Shown here piece by piece: positions 26,812-36,847 of a DNA stretch of 64,000 bases; the stretch's first letter is position 1, and each line of letters starts with the position of its first letter. Under the pieces are notes generated by a model. It was not told where the DNA came from. It searched no databases and saw only the letters and a list, made by a program, of their open reading frames with translations. Source of the stretch: Chroococcidiopsis thermalis PCC 7203 (lineage in GTDB: Bacteria > Cyanobacteriota > Cyanobacteriia > Cyanobacteriales > Chroococcidiopsidaceae). The stretch covers positions 1,104,336-1,168,335 of the forward strand of contig NC_019695.1 in assembly GCF_000317125.1 (NCBI RefSeq), read 5' to 3'. The position numbers were made by a program, and so were the translations under genes.

Positions 26812-27479
26812 TTTTACTCTTCTCCTTGATGGCGCGTAAGTAAACCTAGTGGATTTAGTTTGACAGTAAATTTTTGACGAGAATACCCATTCTTAATTAG
26901 AAAAAAGTCTTCCTGAAATAAGCATAGGGAAGCTTTGCTCCCCTGACAATATAAATCATTATGATAATTTTGAATGAGAATGTTTAAAAAAACTTAACGG
27001 TGTATTTTCCGCTCGATCTGACATCTAAACCGCCCCTGTTTATCGCTATTCTACTTTTGTTTTATAATTTTTTAATTACATTTAGATAAAGCAAACTTAT
27101 AACTCGGCAACTTCAGCCTCTAGAGCGATTGCCGAAGGTCACGTCTGATGGGTTTAGGAGTTTTTACTGACCGATCGCCACTGACCGACGAAATCTCGCC
27201 TGCTTGGGTGCTATAATTGCCTACACTCAAGCTAAATCAGTTTTGCACGAGTAATACAAAGAGTGAAATTTGGCAAGAGTGCAAATCATTTGAGAAAATA
27301 CTTACCCGGCTACATTTTGTAAGGAAAAACTATTAATAACAAAAACATTCAGAGAACAAAAATAGTCCGAACGAGATTGACAAACAGAAATTAAAAAACT
27401 TCAAACGTCTCTACTGAGAAAACTAGAATTGCTCCCAAATAAAATTTTTTTTAGTTGCAAATAAGTAGGAAAATTGCAA
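26812..27479. promoter_or_regulatory. Divergent control region between ccmK and ndhF3
   Basis: 668 bases of AT-rich DNA with no gene, flanked by the starts of the carboxysome operon (minus) and the CO2-uptake operon (plus). Both should be driven from here. The nearby LysR regulator is a candidate controller. I could not assign a specific LysR operator by eye. Confidence 0.6.
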
Positions 27480-29327
27480 ATGACGCAGTTTTTATTCATA
27501 AATAGTTGGTGGGTTCCCTTCTACGGCTTGATTGGTGCAGTCCTCACCTTACCTTGGGCAATGGGGATAGTGCGTCGCACTGGACCAAGACCTGCCGCTT
27601 ATCTAAACTTATTAATGACAGTGGTAGCTTTTATCCACAGCGTTATCCTCTTGAGGGATATGTGGAATCAAGAGCCACAGAGCTTTCTCTTTACCTGGTT
27701 CAAAGCTGCCGACTTAGATTTATCTTTTGCGTTGGACGTGTCGCCAGTTACCCTTGGTGCAGCAGTTTTAATTACTGGTTTGAGTCTGCTAGCACAAGTT
27801 TATGCCTTGGGGTACATGGAGAAAGATTATGCCATAGCGCGGTTTTTTGCTTTGTTCGGATTTTTTGAGGCAGCGCTATCGGGCTTAGCCTTGAGCGATT
27901 CATTGATCCTCAGTTACGCTCTATTGGAAATGCTGACGCTTTCTACCTACTTACTGGTAGGCTTTTGGTATGCTCAGCCATTGGTAGTGACGGCAGCAAG
28001 GGATGCCTTCTTAACCAAAAGAGTAGGGGACATACTGCTGCTAATGGGTGTTGTTACCCTTGCCTCCTTTGCAGGCAGCCTCAACTTCTCCGATTTATAC
28101 GAGTGGGCGCAGACAGCTCAACTATCGCCTTTAACATCAACACTACTAGGCATAGCTTTAATTGCCGCCCCAGCAGGAAAGTGCGCTCAATTTCCTTTGC
28201 ATTTGTGGTTAGACGAAGCAATGGAAGGTCCTAACCCCGCTTCCGTGCTGCGAAACTCGATGGTGGTATCAGGTGGTGCGTATGTTTTGTATAAATTGCA
28301 GCCCATATTAGCGCTCTCACCTGTGGCATCTCAAGCTTTGGTCATTCTCGGCACGATGACGGCAGTAGGAGCATCGTTAGTTTCGATCGCCCAAATTGAT
28401 ATTAAGCGGGCGCTGTCCCATTCCACTAGCGCCTACATGGGACTGGTCTTTTTATCGGTAGGTTTGCAACAGGGTGGCGTAGCGCTGATGTTGCTATTTA
28501 CCCACGCGATCGCCAAGGCATTACTATTTATGAGTGCAGGCTCGATCATTGCCACCACGCACACCCAAGATTTAACGGAAATGGGAGGTTTGTGGTCGCG
28601 GATGCCTGCCACCACAACGGCTTTTGTCGTCGGCGCAGCCGGACTAGTGACGCTCATCCCTTTGGGTAGCTTCTGGGCAATGGTGCAATGGACAAACGGC
28701 TTTTGGATAGTTAGCCCTTGGGTTGTCGGCGTATTGCTCGTAGTTAATGGTTTAACGACACTCAATCTCACTCGCGTCTTCCGACTCGTCTTCTGGGGCG
28801 ACCCGCAGCCAAAAACTCGTCGCGCTCCAGAGGTCATGTGGCATATGGCTTTACCTATGGTGTCGCTGACAATAGTAACTCTGCTAGTTCCGTTGATGTT
28901 ACAGCAGTGGGGATTGTTACCGAGTTGGGAAAACATCAACTGGCAAGCAGTTACTCTCTTAATGGCATCAAGTGGATTAGGGCTGGCAATCGGCTCGACA
29001 ATATACCTGCATAAAGCTTGGTCGCGACCCGTGCAATTGCAGTGGCGATTTTTGCAAGACTTGTTGGGCTACGATTTCTATGTAGATGAGGTTTACAAAG
29101 TCACCGTTGTTTTGGCAGTGAATTCGATCTCCAAAATTTCCGCCTGGATCGATCGCTACATCTTAGATGGCTTAGTAAATCTAGTTGGCATTGTCACCAT
29201 CTTTAGCGGTCAAAGCTTGAAGTACACTATCTCCGGTCAATCGCAAGCCTATATGCTAACCATTCTCCTCGGAGTCGGTCTGCTCGGCTTAATTATCAGC
29301 TGGTCTTTAGGATACATTTTTCAGTAG
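27480..29327 (+). CDS. ndhF3: NDH-1 subunit NdhF3 (CO2-uptake complex)
   Basis: 615-residue polytopic antiporter-like subunit. Conserved transmembrane motifs include LLEMLTLSTYLLVGFW, GKCAQFPLHLWLDEAMEGPNPASVLRNSMVV and DIKRALSHSTSAYMGLV. The ATG at 27480 follows a TTG two codons earlier that I reject. It is first in the ndhF3-ndhD3-cupA operon of the inducible high-affinity NDH-1MS complex, which hydrates CO2 to bicarbonate in the cytosol using cyclic electron flow at the thylakoid. Confidence 0.95.
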   Translation: MTQFLFINSWWVPFYGLIGAVLTLPWAMGIVRRTGPRPAAYLNLLMTVVAFIHSVILLRDMWNQEPQSFLFTWFKAADLDLSFALDVSPVTLGAAVLITGLSLLAQVYALGYMEKDYAIARFFALFGFFEAALSGLALSDSLILSYALLEMLTLSTYLLVGFWYAQPLVVTAARDAFLTKRVGDILLLMGVVTLASFAGSLNFSDLYEWAQTAQLSPLTSTLLGIALIAAPAGKCAQFPLHLWLDEAMEGPNPASVLRNSMVVSGGAYVLYKLQPILALSPVASQALVILGTMTAVGASLVSIAQIDIKRALSHSTSAYMGLVFLSVGLQQGGVALMLLFTHAIAKALLFMSAGSIIATTHTQDLTEMGGLWSRMPATTTAFVVGAAGLVTLIPLGSFWAMVQWTNGFWIVSPWVVGVLLVVNGLTTLNLTRVFRLVFWGDPQPKTRRAPEVMWHMALPMVSLTIVTLLVPLMLQQWGLLPSWENINWQAVTLLMASSGLGLAIGSTIYLHKAWSRPVQLQWRFLQDLLGYDFYVDEVYKVTVVLAVNSISKISAWIDRYILDGLVNLVGIVTIFSGQSLKYTISGQSQAYMLTILLGVGLLGLIISWSLGYIFQ

Positions 29328-29389
29328 ATGGTGATTGGTAATTGGTAATTGGTGGTTGGCAATTGTGTATTGTCAATCGCGTCTTGCTA

Positions 29390-29462
29390 TCAACTATTAA
29401 CCGTTAACTATCAACTCTTACCCATTACCCATTACCCATTACCCATTACCCATTACCCAATT
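29390..29462. repeat. STRR before ndhD3, unit CCCATTA
   Basis: Head-to-tail CCCATTA heptamers directly precede the ndhD3 start, extending the frame upstream without being coding. Confidence 0.9.
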
Positions 29463-29465
29463 CCA

Positions 29466-30962
29466 ATGCTCAGTGCTTTCATTTGCTTACCAGTCTTAGG
29501 TGCGGTGCTAATCTGGGTTTTGCCTCCAGGTGAGACCCGATCGCGCTATATTGCTCTAGCAGTTACTGCTGCTACATTTATTTGGAGTATTGTTCTCGGG
29601 TTTCGATTCGATCCGGCGGATGGTGCTTTTCAGTTTCAAGAAGCACTACCTTGGATAGATGCTTTGGGTTTGAGCTATCGCTTAGGCGTGGATGGATTAT
29701 CTTTCCCATTATTGGTGTTGAATGGCTTACTCACTTGCGTTGCACTTTACAGCACCAATAACCAAGTGGCGCGATCGCGATTCTACTATTCTCTCATTCT
29801 GCTACTCAATACCGGTGTTGCTGGAGCTTTCCTATCTCAGGATCTCTTGCTATTCTTTCTGTTCTACGAACTGGAACTGATTCCCCTATATTTGTTAATT
29901 GCGATTTGGGGTGGCGCAAGGCGCGGCTATGCAGCGACGAAGTTTCTAATTTATACGGCAATTTCAGGCATTCTGATTTTAGCTGCCTTTTTGGGTTTGG
30001 TTTTATTAAGCGGTACGGGTTCTTTTGCTTACGAACCCTTACGCACGGCGGCGCTGGGTTTACCGTTGACAGCACAATTGATTTTACTAGGGGCAATTGT
30101 TGTCGGCTTCGGGATTAAAATTCCTTTGGTTCCTTTCCATACTTGGCTACCAGATGCTCACGTCGAGGCTTCTACACCCGTTTCCGTGCTGCTGGCAGGG
30201 GTATTATTGAAATTGGGAACTTATGGTTTGTTGCGCTTTGGCATGGACTTGTTACCGGAGGCTTGGGCAGCATTTGCCCCTTGGCTGGCAACTTGGGCAG
30301 TGGTCAGCGTGCTGTATGGGGCTTCCTGCGCGATCGCCCAAACTGATATGAAAAAGATGGTAGCCTATAGCTCTATCGGTCACATGGGATACGTGTTACT
30401 GGCAGCAGCGGCAGCGACACCTTTGAGTATTTTGGCGACAGTATTGCAAATGCTCAGTCATGGTTTAATTTCAGCACTCCTGTTTCTGCTGGTGGGAGTC
30501 GTTTACGAAAAAGCGGGTAGTCGCGATACTCAAGTGTTAAGAGGACTACTCAACCCCGAACGAGGTTTACCTGTCATTGGCAGCTTGATGATTTTAGGCG
30601 TAATGGCAAGCGCTGGAATTCCTGGTATGGTAGGATTTGTGGCAGAGTTTCTCGTGTTTCGCGGCAGTTTTCCCGTCTTCCCTACCCAAACTCTCCTCAG
30701 TATGGTGGGGACTGGTTTGACTGCGGTATATTTCTTACTCTTGGTAAACCGCGCCTTTTTCGGACGGCTATCGCCCCAGGTTGAGAATTTACCTAAAGTT
30801 TACTGGTCAGATCGCATCCCCGCGATCGCGTTAGCAATACTGATCGTCGTGTTGGGAATTCAACCGAGTTGGATGGCACGGTGGAGCGAACGGACAACTA
30901 CAGCTATGGTAAATAATGTAGAGGCGATCGCTCATCTCGCAGTCAAGAATCCGCAATTGTAA
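29466..30962 (+). CDS. ndhD3: NDH-1 subunit NdhD3 (CO2-uptake complex)
   Basis: 498-residue membrane subunit. The start is the ATG at 29466 (MLSAFICLPVLGAVLIWVLP), because upstream in-frame codons are STRR. Family motifs: LLFFLFYELELIPLYLLI, FGIKIPLVPFHTWLPDAHVEASTPVSVLLAGVLLKLGTYG and TDMKKMVAYSSIGHMGYV. It pairs with NdhF3 and CupA in the low-CO2-induced NDH-1MS complex. Confidence 0.96.
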   Translation: MLSAFICLPVLGAVLIWVLPPGETRSRYIALAVTAATFIWSIVLGFRFDPADGAFQFQEALPWIDALGLSYRLGVDGLSFPLLVLNGLLTCVALYSTNNQVARSRFYYSLILLLNTGVAGAFLSQDLLLFFLFYELELIPLYLLIAIWGGARRGYAATKFLIYTAISGILILAAFLGLVLLSGTGSFAYEPLRTAALGLPLTAQLILLGAIVVGFGIKIPLVPFHTWLPDAHVEASTPVSVLLAGVLLKLGTYGLLRFGMDLLPEAWAAFAPWLATWAVVSVLYGASCAIAQTDMKKMVAYSSIGHMGYVLLAAAAATPLSILATVLQMLSHGLISALLFLLVGVVYEKAGSRDTQVLRGLLNPERGLPVIGSLMILGVMASAGIPGMVGFVAEFLVFRGSFPVFPTQTLLSMVGTGLTAVYFLLLVNRAFFGRLSPQVENLPKVYWSDRIPAIALAILIVVLGIQPSWMARWSERTTTAMVNNVEAIAHLAVKNPQL

Positions 30963-30974
30963 ATTGGTTTGAAT

Positions 30975-31021
30975 AAAATCTGTCCCTACTATTGAGATTC
31001 ATACCTGTAGGGGCAGATTTT
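30975..31021. terminator. Inverted repeat between ndhD3 and cupA
   Basis: AAAATCTGTCCCTAC pairs imperfectly with GTAGGGGCAGATTTT. The outer sequence belongs to the GGGGC...CCCCTAC repeat style. It may attenuate read-through into cupA. Confidence 0.6.
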
Positions 31022-31146
31022 GCTAACCAATGTGTGAAACAATAAAAAATAAAGTCTTGTTTTATCAAAAAAACACTTACCAAGCTCTTTGTACAGACGT
31101 TGCATTTCATGTCTGATAACTGATAACTGATTAACTAATACCTGAT

Positions 31147-32277
31147 ATGGTCAGCATCACTAACAAGCCTACCAGCCATCCTTTAGCAGAATACATTCAA
31201 AGGTTGCAAACAGGAGAAGCTCTACTTGCAGATACTCCTGAAAATGTTTTAGAAGTTGTAGGAATTCTCAAAAGCTACGGTGTGGTTTTAGATGCCTACT
31301 GGCGGAATTTAACATATATATCAGAAAATCAGTTTTTAGTCTTTTTCCCCTTCTTTAAGTATTTTAACGGTGAATTTTCTATTAGGAAATTGCTCCGTCA
31401 TTGGTGGCACGATCGCATCAATTTTGAATACGCTGAATACTGCATGAAAGCTATGTTCTGGCATGGTGGCGGCGGTTTGGATGCTTATTTAGATACGCTG
31501 GAATTTAAAGAACGAGCAGCAGCAGCGATTCAGGCAAAGTTTAAAAATAATCCTTTGGTTTTGGGCTTGAACCAACTTTTCCCAGAATTTCTTCCAGAAT
31601 TGGTACGTCAGCAAGCTTATTACAGTGGGTTGGGGCAATTTTGGCACATCATGAGCGATATGTTTTTGAAGCTGAGCGATCGCTACGATCGCGGTGAAAT
31701 CAAAACTATTCCGCAGGTAGTCGAGCATATCTTAAATGGTTTGGTTGCCGATGCCAATACACCAATTACTTACACGGTGAAAATTAAAGGCAAACAGTAC
31801 GAAATTATTCCCAAAAGTGCGGGTTTAACTTTCCTTCCCGATACAGCTGTACCCTACGTAGAGGCAGTTTTCTTCCGAGGCACGCCGTTTCAAGGGACAA
31901 TTTCTTACAACGCTCAAGCACATCAAATTCCCCCCGATCAAGCGCGATTTGCTTATGGTGCGTTATATGCAGATCCGTTACCAATTGGTGGTGCTGGCAT
32001 TCCTCCGACGCTGTTAATGCAGGATATGCGGCATTACTTACCCGAATATCTGCATGAAGTCTATCGGCGCACCAAGCGTGGAGAAGATGACTTGCGGGTA
32101 CAAATTTGTATGACTTTCCAAAAGTCAATGTTCTGCGTCACCACAGCCGCAATTTTAGGGTTGATGCCTTATCCGGCAAATACTGAAGATCCGTCAGAAC
32201 AGCGGGCAAATATAGCTTATCTCGAAAATTGGATGGATCGGTTTATGACTTCGCGCTTGTTGGAGGTAAATAGATAG
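31147..32277 (+). CDS. cupA: CO2 hydration protein of NDH-1MS (CupA/ChpY)
   Basis: 376-residue soluble protein of the CupA/CupB family, which binds NDH-1 at the NdhF3/NdhD3 end and carries a zinc site for one-way CO2 hydration. Recognisable segments: VGILKSYGVVLDAYWRNLTYISENQFLVFFPFFKYFNGE, HRNWWHD-like RHWWHDRINFEYAEYC and GAGIPPTLLMQDMRHYLPEYL. Neighbours ndhF3 and ndhD3 identify it as the inducible CupA type. The usual fourth gene, cupS, is not visible. Confidence 0.93.
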   Translation: MVSITNKPTSHPLAEYIQRLQTGEALLADTPENVLEVVGILKSYGVVLDAYWRNLTYISENQFLVFFPFFKYFNGEFSIRKLLRHWWHDRINFEYAEYCMKAMFWHGGGGLDAYLDTLEFKERAAAAIQAKFKNNPLVLGLNQLFPEFLPELVRQQAYYSGLGQFWHIMSDMFLKLSDRYDRGEIKTIPQVVEHILNGLVADANTPITYTVKIKGKQYEIIPKSAGLTFLPDTAVPYVEAVFFRGTPFQGTISYNAQAHQIPPDQARFAYGALYADPLPIGGAGIPPTLLMQDMRHYLPEYLHEVYRRTKRGEDDLRVQICMTFQKSMFCVTTAAILGLMPYPANTEDPSEQRANIAYLENWMDRFMTSRLLEVNR

Positions 32278-32347
32278 AGGGTAAAAGGCGATCGCATGGC
32301 TTTAAGTTAGAGGAGGGGTGCGATCGCAATTTATTGTATTTCTGAGT

Positions 32348-32497
32348 ATGACACAAGAATCTTTATCTGAAGAACAGCAAGCTAAACTAGCTGAAATTAC
32401 TGAACTTGCCAAAATTGCAGAACAAAAAGCTAGAGAAATGAGCGAATTTGCTACAGCGATCGCTCAAAAATACCAACAACACTTATCCCTCTTCTAA
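32348..32497 (+). CDS. Small 49-residue helical protein
   Basis: An ATG-started frame encodes a Glu/Ala/Lys/Gln-rich coiled-coil-like helix (LSEEQQAKLAEITELAKIAE, then QKAREMSEFATAIAQKYQQ). It follows cupA by 70 bases on the same strand and is cut at its end by the start of an IS remnant, whose stop codon overlaps it. It may be a genuine small protein or a gene truncated by the insertion. I do not recognise it. Confidence 0.45.
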   Translation: MTQESLSEEQQAKLAEITELAKIAEQKAREMSEFATAIAQKYQQHLSLF

Positions 32498-32745
32498 GAA
32501 ACCAGATTTTCTGATGGCTGAGGAATAAGCTCAAAACCAAAAGCCTGGGCTTTTTTGTGAAGGTTGTTGACCATTCGCTCGCGATAACGCAGCTCATAAT
32601 AATCCATGCCAGGATCAGTGTAATCTGCTCCGGTTGTCCAAAGTTGGTAAAAAATCCGCGCAATTTTGTGAGCAGTAGCAGTAATAGCTTTAGGAGAGCC
32701 AAGTCGAGAACGTAAACGCCGATAAAACGCACCTAAAAACGTTTT
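32494..32745 (-). pseudogene. C-terminal fragment of a transposase (IS110-like)
   Basis: Reading the minus strand from 32745, an open frame of about 83 codons ends at a stop: KTFLGAFYRRLRSRLGSPKA, then ITATAHKIARIFYQLWTTG, YYELRYRERMVNNLHKKAQ and GFELIPQP. This is the C-terminal part of a transposase. The IS110/IS116 label is tentative. The N-terminal part is absent, replaced at 32745-32753 by a second IS fragment. Confidence 0.65.
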
Positions 32746-32752
32746 GAATACT

Positions 32753-33165
32753 CAGTTATACGTATTAATTACTGGTTGTCGATGGTGCGACATACCACGA
32801 GGGGCGCAATGGGCATCAAAGAGTTCTGCCCACCGATGGCAAAGCGCGATGGTATGAAGACGGAACACTGGAAAAACTAAAAAGACGGATTTTGGCATTG
32901 GCAGAGGAAAAGGGAATGATCGACTGGAAGTACGGAGCCGAGGCGCGGCTCTTTTTCCCCCGCAAACGGCATCTGGGAGGGAAAAAGCCCAAGGGCAGAC
33001 CAATCAAGGAAGTTGTACCGCGCTATCAACAGGAGCGCTCTTTCTCCTGGTTTCAACGCAAGTATAGAAGACTCGTTGTTCGAGCTTGAACGCCTGAAAG
33101 TGTGTTTTGATGCTTTCCTTCTCCTCGCCACATCCTACGTCTGGTTTCCCAAGTTAGTGGGATAG
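32753..33165 (+). pseudogene. Decayed IS5-like transposase
   Basis: Three frame segments join into an IS5-type transposase: YVLITGCRWCDIPRGAQWAS then KSSAHRW (to about 32845), then ARWYEDGTLEKLKRRILALA and EEKGMIDWKYGA (to about 32940), and finally PRYQQERSFSWFQRKYRRLV before FELERLKVCFDAFLLLATSY ending at 33165. At least two frameshifts (near 32845 and 33085) and an internal deletion make it non-functional. Confidence 0.75.
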
Positions 33166-33493
33166 GTTCTTGCAAGTTTTTCCGATTCCAGAACTTAAAC
33201 GTGGCTTCTTCAAACTGATGGCTTATATGAATGACTTCCATACTGTCCCAATTACTTATGTTCAGCTAAATTCCGCTTAACTTCTACTTTTATTCTGCTA
33301 GTGTGACAGAAGAAAGATAACTAAAAATTGGTTTTCCTGTAGAGACGTTACATGTAACGTCTCTACAGGAAAAAATTTGTAAAGCAAATAGAACTGACAG
33401 GGTTTCTTGCCTCTTTTATAAGAGAGATTAGAGAGGATACTCAAGCTCTTTGCCTCACAAACCGAGATATATTAGTTTTCTCTCTCTTTGCAA
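33166..33493. other. Border between IS remnants and the far-red cluster
   Basis: 328 bases with no gene. It contains a perfect 42-base palindrome (33332-33373), described separately, and AT-rich DNA downstream of psaI2. Confidence 0.6.
33332..33373. terminator. Perfect 42-base palindrome downstream of psaI2
   Basis: Two 21-base arms are exactly complementary, centred on TTACATGTAA and containing GTAGAGACG/CGTCTCTAC. An imperfect relative is at 4730. On the minus strand a short U-run follows, so it could end the psaL2/psaI2 transcript. It also sits at the cluster edge and may be a repeat element. Confidence 0.7.
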
Positions 33494-33649
33494 TCATACT
33501 TCTTCGTCAGCCGTTCCTGCTTCTTTTTCAATCCAAATAAATATTAGGGCAAATACTGGAAACGGCAAAATATAAAATATTAAAGGAATCATAATCCAAG
33601 GCAACCACGAAGCAGCATAAGACCCTGTTAATTGTGTCATATCTACCAT
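33494..33649 (-). CDS. psaI2: Photosystem I subunit PsaI, far-red paralogue
   Basis: A 51-residue protein (MVDMTQLTGSYAASWLPWIM at the N-terminus) with one membrane helix, WIMIPLIFYILPFPVFALIF, then IWIEKEAG and an acidic tail. PsaI is a single-helix PSI subunit that helps bind PsaL and stabilises the trimer or tetramer interface. The SYAASWLPWIMIP pattern is the PsaI signature. It is 74 bases downstream of psaL2 on the same strand, as in FaRLiP clusters. Confidence 0.93.
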   Translation of the reverse strand: MVDMTQLTGSYAASWLPWIMIPLIFYILPFPVFALIFIWIEKEAGTADEEV

Positions 33650-33723
33650 GATGCTATTCTCCAGTTTTTATTGGCAATTGGTAATTGATAAGGTGTGTAG
33701 GATGGGCAATGCCTACCTCCGCA

Positions 33724-34275
33724 CTAATTAACATTAACCCCACCCCGCAAAATTGAGTCTAGAGCATCGAAGTTTTCTAGTAGTAAATAAGCAAATACAG
33801 CTCCTCCCATTGCTCCTAGAAAAATTCCACCATTTAATTGATACCATTCATCGCGATTGCGTAACGGTCTGAGTGAATCTTTAGAAGTAGAGCCATAAGC
33901 ACCTCTAGGATCGCCTTGGAAGGTCGTGATTGCAAAAATAGAAATTCCCAAACAAGCTGATACAGCTATATATATTGCTGTAATCAATCCACTTAAATTA
34001 GCACCATGAGCTGTCTCTCGTAATGGTCCAACCACAACCTCTGGTCCCACTAGAAAATAGCCGTGAGCCATGCCAATTTCTAAACCACGCATAAAAGGAG
34101 TGAGTCCTTTGCGATAGGCAGGAAGATTGTTAATAAAAGCTCTAGCTAAGGGAGAATCGGTAATAGCTGTAGAGAAATTACTGTTAAACGGATCTCCTTT
34201 ATAGGGTTGAACGGGATCGGTATCGAGCCTATAGTTCAATTTTGATTCTACAGATGGATTTGCAGTATTAGTCAT
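33724..34275 (-). CDS. psaL2: Photosystem I subunit PsaL, far-red paralogue
   Basis: 183 residues with the PsaL pattern: FNSNFSTAITDSPLARAFINNLPAYRKGLTPFMRGLEIGMAHGYFLVGPEVVVGPLR, then membrane helices (about 95-118 and 150-172). PsaL forms the PSI oligomer interface and carries chlorophylls. Adjacent psaI2, psaB2 and psaA2 mark it as the far-red version. The spacing to psaB2 (259 bases) contains AT-rich DNA and an ACCGGGAGAGGAGAG stretch. Confidence 0.95.
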   Translation of the reverse strand: MTNTANPSVESKLNYRLDTDPVQPYKGDPFNSNFSTAITDSPLARAFINNLPAYRKGLTPFMRGLEIGMAHGYFLVGPEVVVGPLRETAHGANLSGLITAIYIAVSACLGISIFAITTFQGDPRGAYGSTSKDSLRPLRNRDEWYQLNGGIFLGAMGGAVFAYLLLENFDALDSILRGGVNVN

Positions 34276-34534
34276 TTTTGATTTTCTCCTAATTAAAGTT
34301 GTCGATCCTCCGATCTTGCTTCTTATGTGCGACTTCTCAAATAAGCATTTTTTTATGAGTTGTAACGCAGATAAACGCGAATATAGAAAGCATTAACTCA
34401 TGGTTTTCAAAGAACTCTCCTGGTACGTCCACCGGGAGAGGAGAGTCTAAATTCGCAACTGATAAAGCCAATTTCTAGGGCAGAAACAACAAATGTATTT
34501 CTTGTAGAATCTGCCCTAAAATTTTTGCTCTAGG

Positions 34535-36757
34535 CTAGCCAAATTTTCCAGCCGTTGACGCAATCAAGAAAGCACCATAGGTAGCAATATAGCCAACGGT
34601 GAAGTGAGTCAAGCCAACTAGACGAGCTTGAACGATAGATAATGCTACAGGCTTATCTCTCCAATATCCGAAAGATAATGGTGTTTTTTCGTGCGCCCAG
34701 ACCAGAGTTTCAATCAATTCTTGCCAATAACCCCGCCAAGTAATTAAGAACATGAAACTCACAGCCCAAGCCAGGTGACCCCAGAGAAACATCCACGACC
34801 AAATAGCTAGACTATTCGTACCGTATGGGTTGTAACCATTAATCAACTGAGCAGAATGCAACCAGAGGTAATCTCGGAACCAACCCATGAGATAGGTGGA
34901 AGACTCATTAAATTGAGCTATATTCCCTTCCCAAATTGCTAAATGTTTCCAGTGCCAATAGAAAGTGACCCAACCCAAAGTATTGAGCATCCAGAACACG
35001 GCTAAATAAGAAGCGTCCCATGCAGAGATATCGCAAGTACCACCGCGACCGGGACCATCGCAGGGGAAGGCATAGCCGAAGTCTTTTTTGTCGGGCATCA
35101 GCTTGGAACCGCGAGCATCTAAGGCACCTTTGACCAGAACTAAAGTGGTGACGTGCAAACCAAGGGCGATCGCGTGGTGAACGTAGAAGTCTCCAGGTCC
35201 AATCGTCAAAAACAAGGAGTTCGTCGTGTTATTGACCGCATCTAACCATCCCGGTAGCCAAACATTAGCATGGTTGGGCCAAGCTGTAGAAGCAATACTA
35301 TCTGGGTTTGATAACAGCGTATTAAACCCGTATAACGCCTTACCATGAGCTGCTTGGATAAACTGAGCGAACACTGGTTCGATCAGCACTTGCTTTTCTG
35401 CCGCACCAAAGGCAACTTCTACATCGTTGTGGACGTATAAGCCTAGAGTGTGGAAACCCAGGAAAAGAGACACCCAAGACAAGTGGGAAATAATCGCTTC
35501 TTTGTGACGCAGCATCCGATCTAGGACATTACCCTTGTTTTGTTCTGGATCGTAGTCTCTGATCCAAAAGATACCAGCATGGGAAAATGCCCCTACCATC
35601 AAAAACCCAGCAATGTACTGATGATGGGTATACAGTGCTGCTTGAGTCGTGAAGTCCTGCCCGATGAAAGCGTAGGGTGGCATCGAATACATATGCTGTG
35701 CTGTCAAAGAACTTGCTACACCCAAAGCAGCTAAAGCAAAAGACAGTTGGAAGTGAAGCGAATTATTGATCGTGTCGTACAATCCTTGGTGCGGTAAGTT
35801 GAAAGGACCTTCAACCTTTGCCCCAAAAAAAGATTTGGAGTTCAGCATCTCTTTGATGCTGTGACCGATCCCCCAGTTGGTACGGTACATGTGTCCGGCA
35901 ATTATGAACAAGACGGCGATCGCCACGTGGTGATGCGCCATATCCGTCAACCATAAAGATTGAGTTTGAGGATGAAAACCGCCCAAAAACGTCAGAATTG
36001 CCGTTCCTGCACCTTGAGAACTGTTAAACACATGTTGAGCCGTATCGGGATTCTGGGCGTAAGCGCTCCAATTTCCTGTAAAGAACGCACCCAAACCCGC
36101 TGGATGCGGCGGGGTAAACAAGAAGTTATCCCAACCCACATGTTGCCCGCGAGATTCGGGAATTGCAACGTGAATTAAGTGAGCCGCCCAAGCTAGGGAA
36201 CTGACACCGAACAAACCAGCTAGGTGATGATTCAAACGTGGTTCGGCACTTTTGAACCAACCGAGAGTAGGACGATATCGAGGTTGGAGGTGCAACCAAC
36301 CAGCAAACAAGAACAAAGCTGCGAGTAAAAGTAAGAAGATCGCACCAACATAAAGTTCGTTGTTCGTCCGCATCCCGATCGTGTACCACCAGTGATAAAC
36401 ACCGGAATAGCAGATATCGACTGGGTTAGTTGCTCCGGCTCTCGTAAAAGCCTCGATCGCGGGTGGACCAAATTGAGCATCCCAAATCGCATGGGCGATC
36501 GGACGCACATTTAAAGGGTCTTTAATCCACTGCTCGAAATTGCCTTGCCAAGCGACGTGAAACAAAACCCCCGATGCCCACAGAAAGATAATCGCCAAAT
36601 GACCGAAGTGAGAAGCAAAAATCTTTTGATAAAGATTCTCCTCCGTCATGCCATCGTGGAGTTCAAAATCGTGAGCAGTCGCCATCGCATACCAAATACG
36701 ACGGGTCGTAGGGTCTTGAGCAAGGTCTTGGCTAAATTTTGGAAATTTTGTAGCCAT
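34535..36757 (-). CDS. psaB2: Photosystem I core protein PsaB, far-red paralogue
   Basis: 740 residues, full length for PsaB, with eleven membrane helices. It starts [32 protein letters not shown]. The Fx iron-sulfur loop [18 protein letters not shown] has both cysteines that, with PsaA, hold the [4Fe-4S] cluster, and the C-terminal phylloquinone/P700 region is intact. Its place next to psaA2, psaL2 and psaI2, away from a housekeeping psaAB, identifies the chlorophyll f-binding PSI made in far-red light. Chlorophyll f sites cannot be read from sequence alone here. Confidence 0.96.
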
Positions 36758-36783
36758 ATTCTTTGTTTCGGTTCAAATTTATT

Positions 36784-36830
36784 TGATTGGTAATTGGTAA
36801 TTGGTAATTGGTAGTTGGTAGTTGTTTGAT
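36784..36830. repeat. STRR between psaA2 and psaB2, unit GGTAATT
   Basis: Heptamers GGTAATT/GGTAGTT lie on the 5' side of psaB2. The 188-base psaA2-psaB2 spacer consists of this STRR plus the palindromic repeat at 36848. Confidence 0.9.
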
Positions 36831-36847
36831 TTCGACTTTTGATTTTT

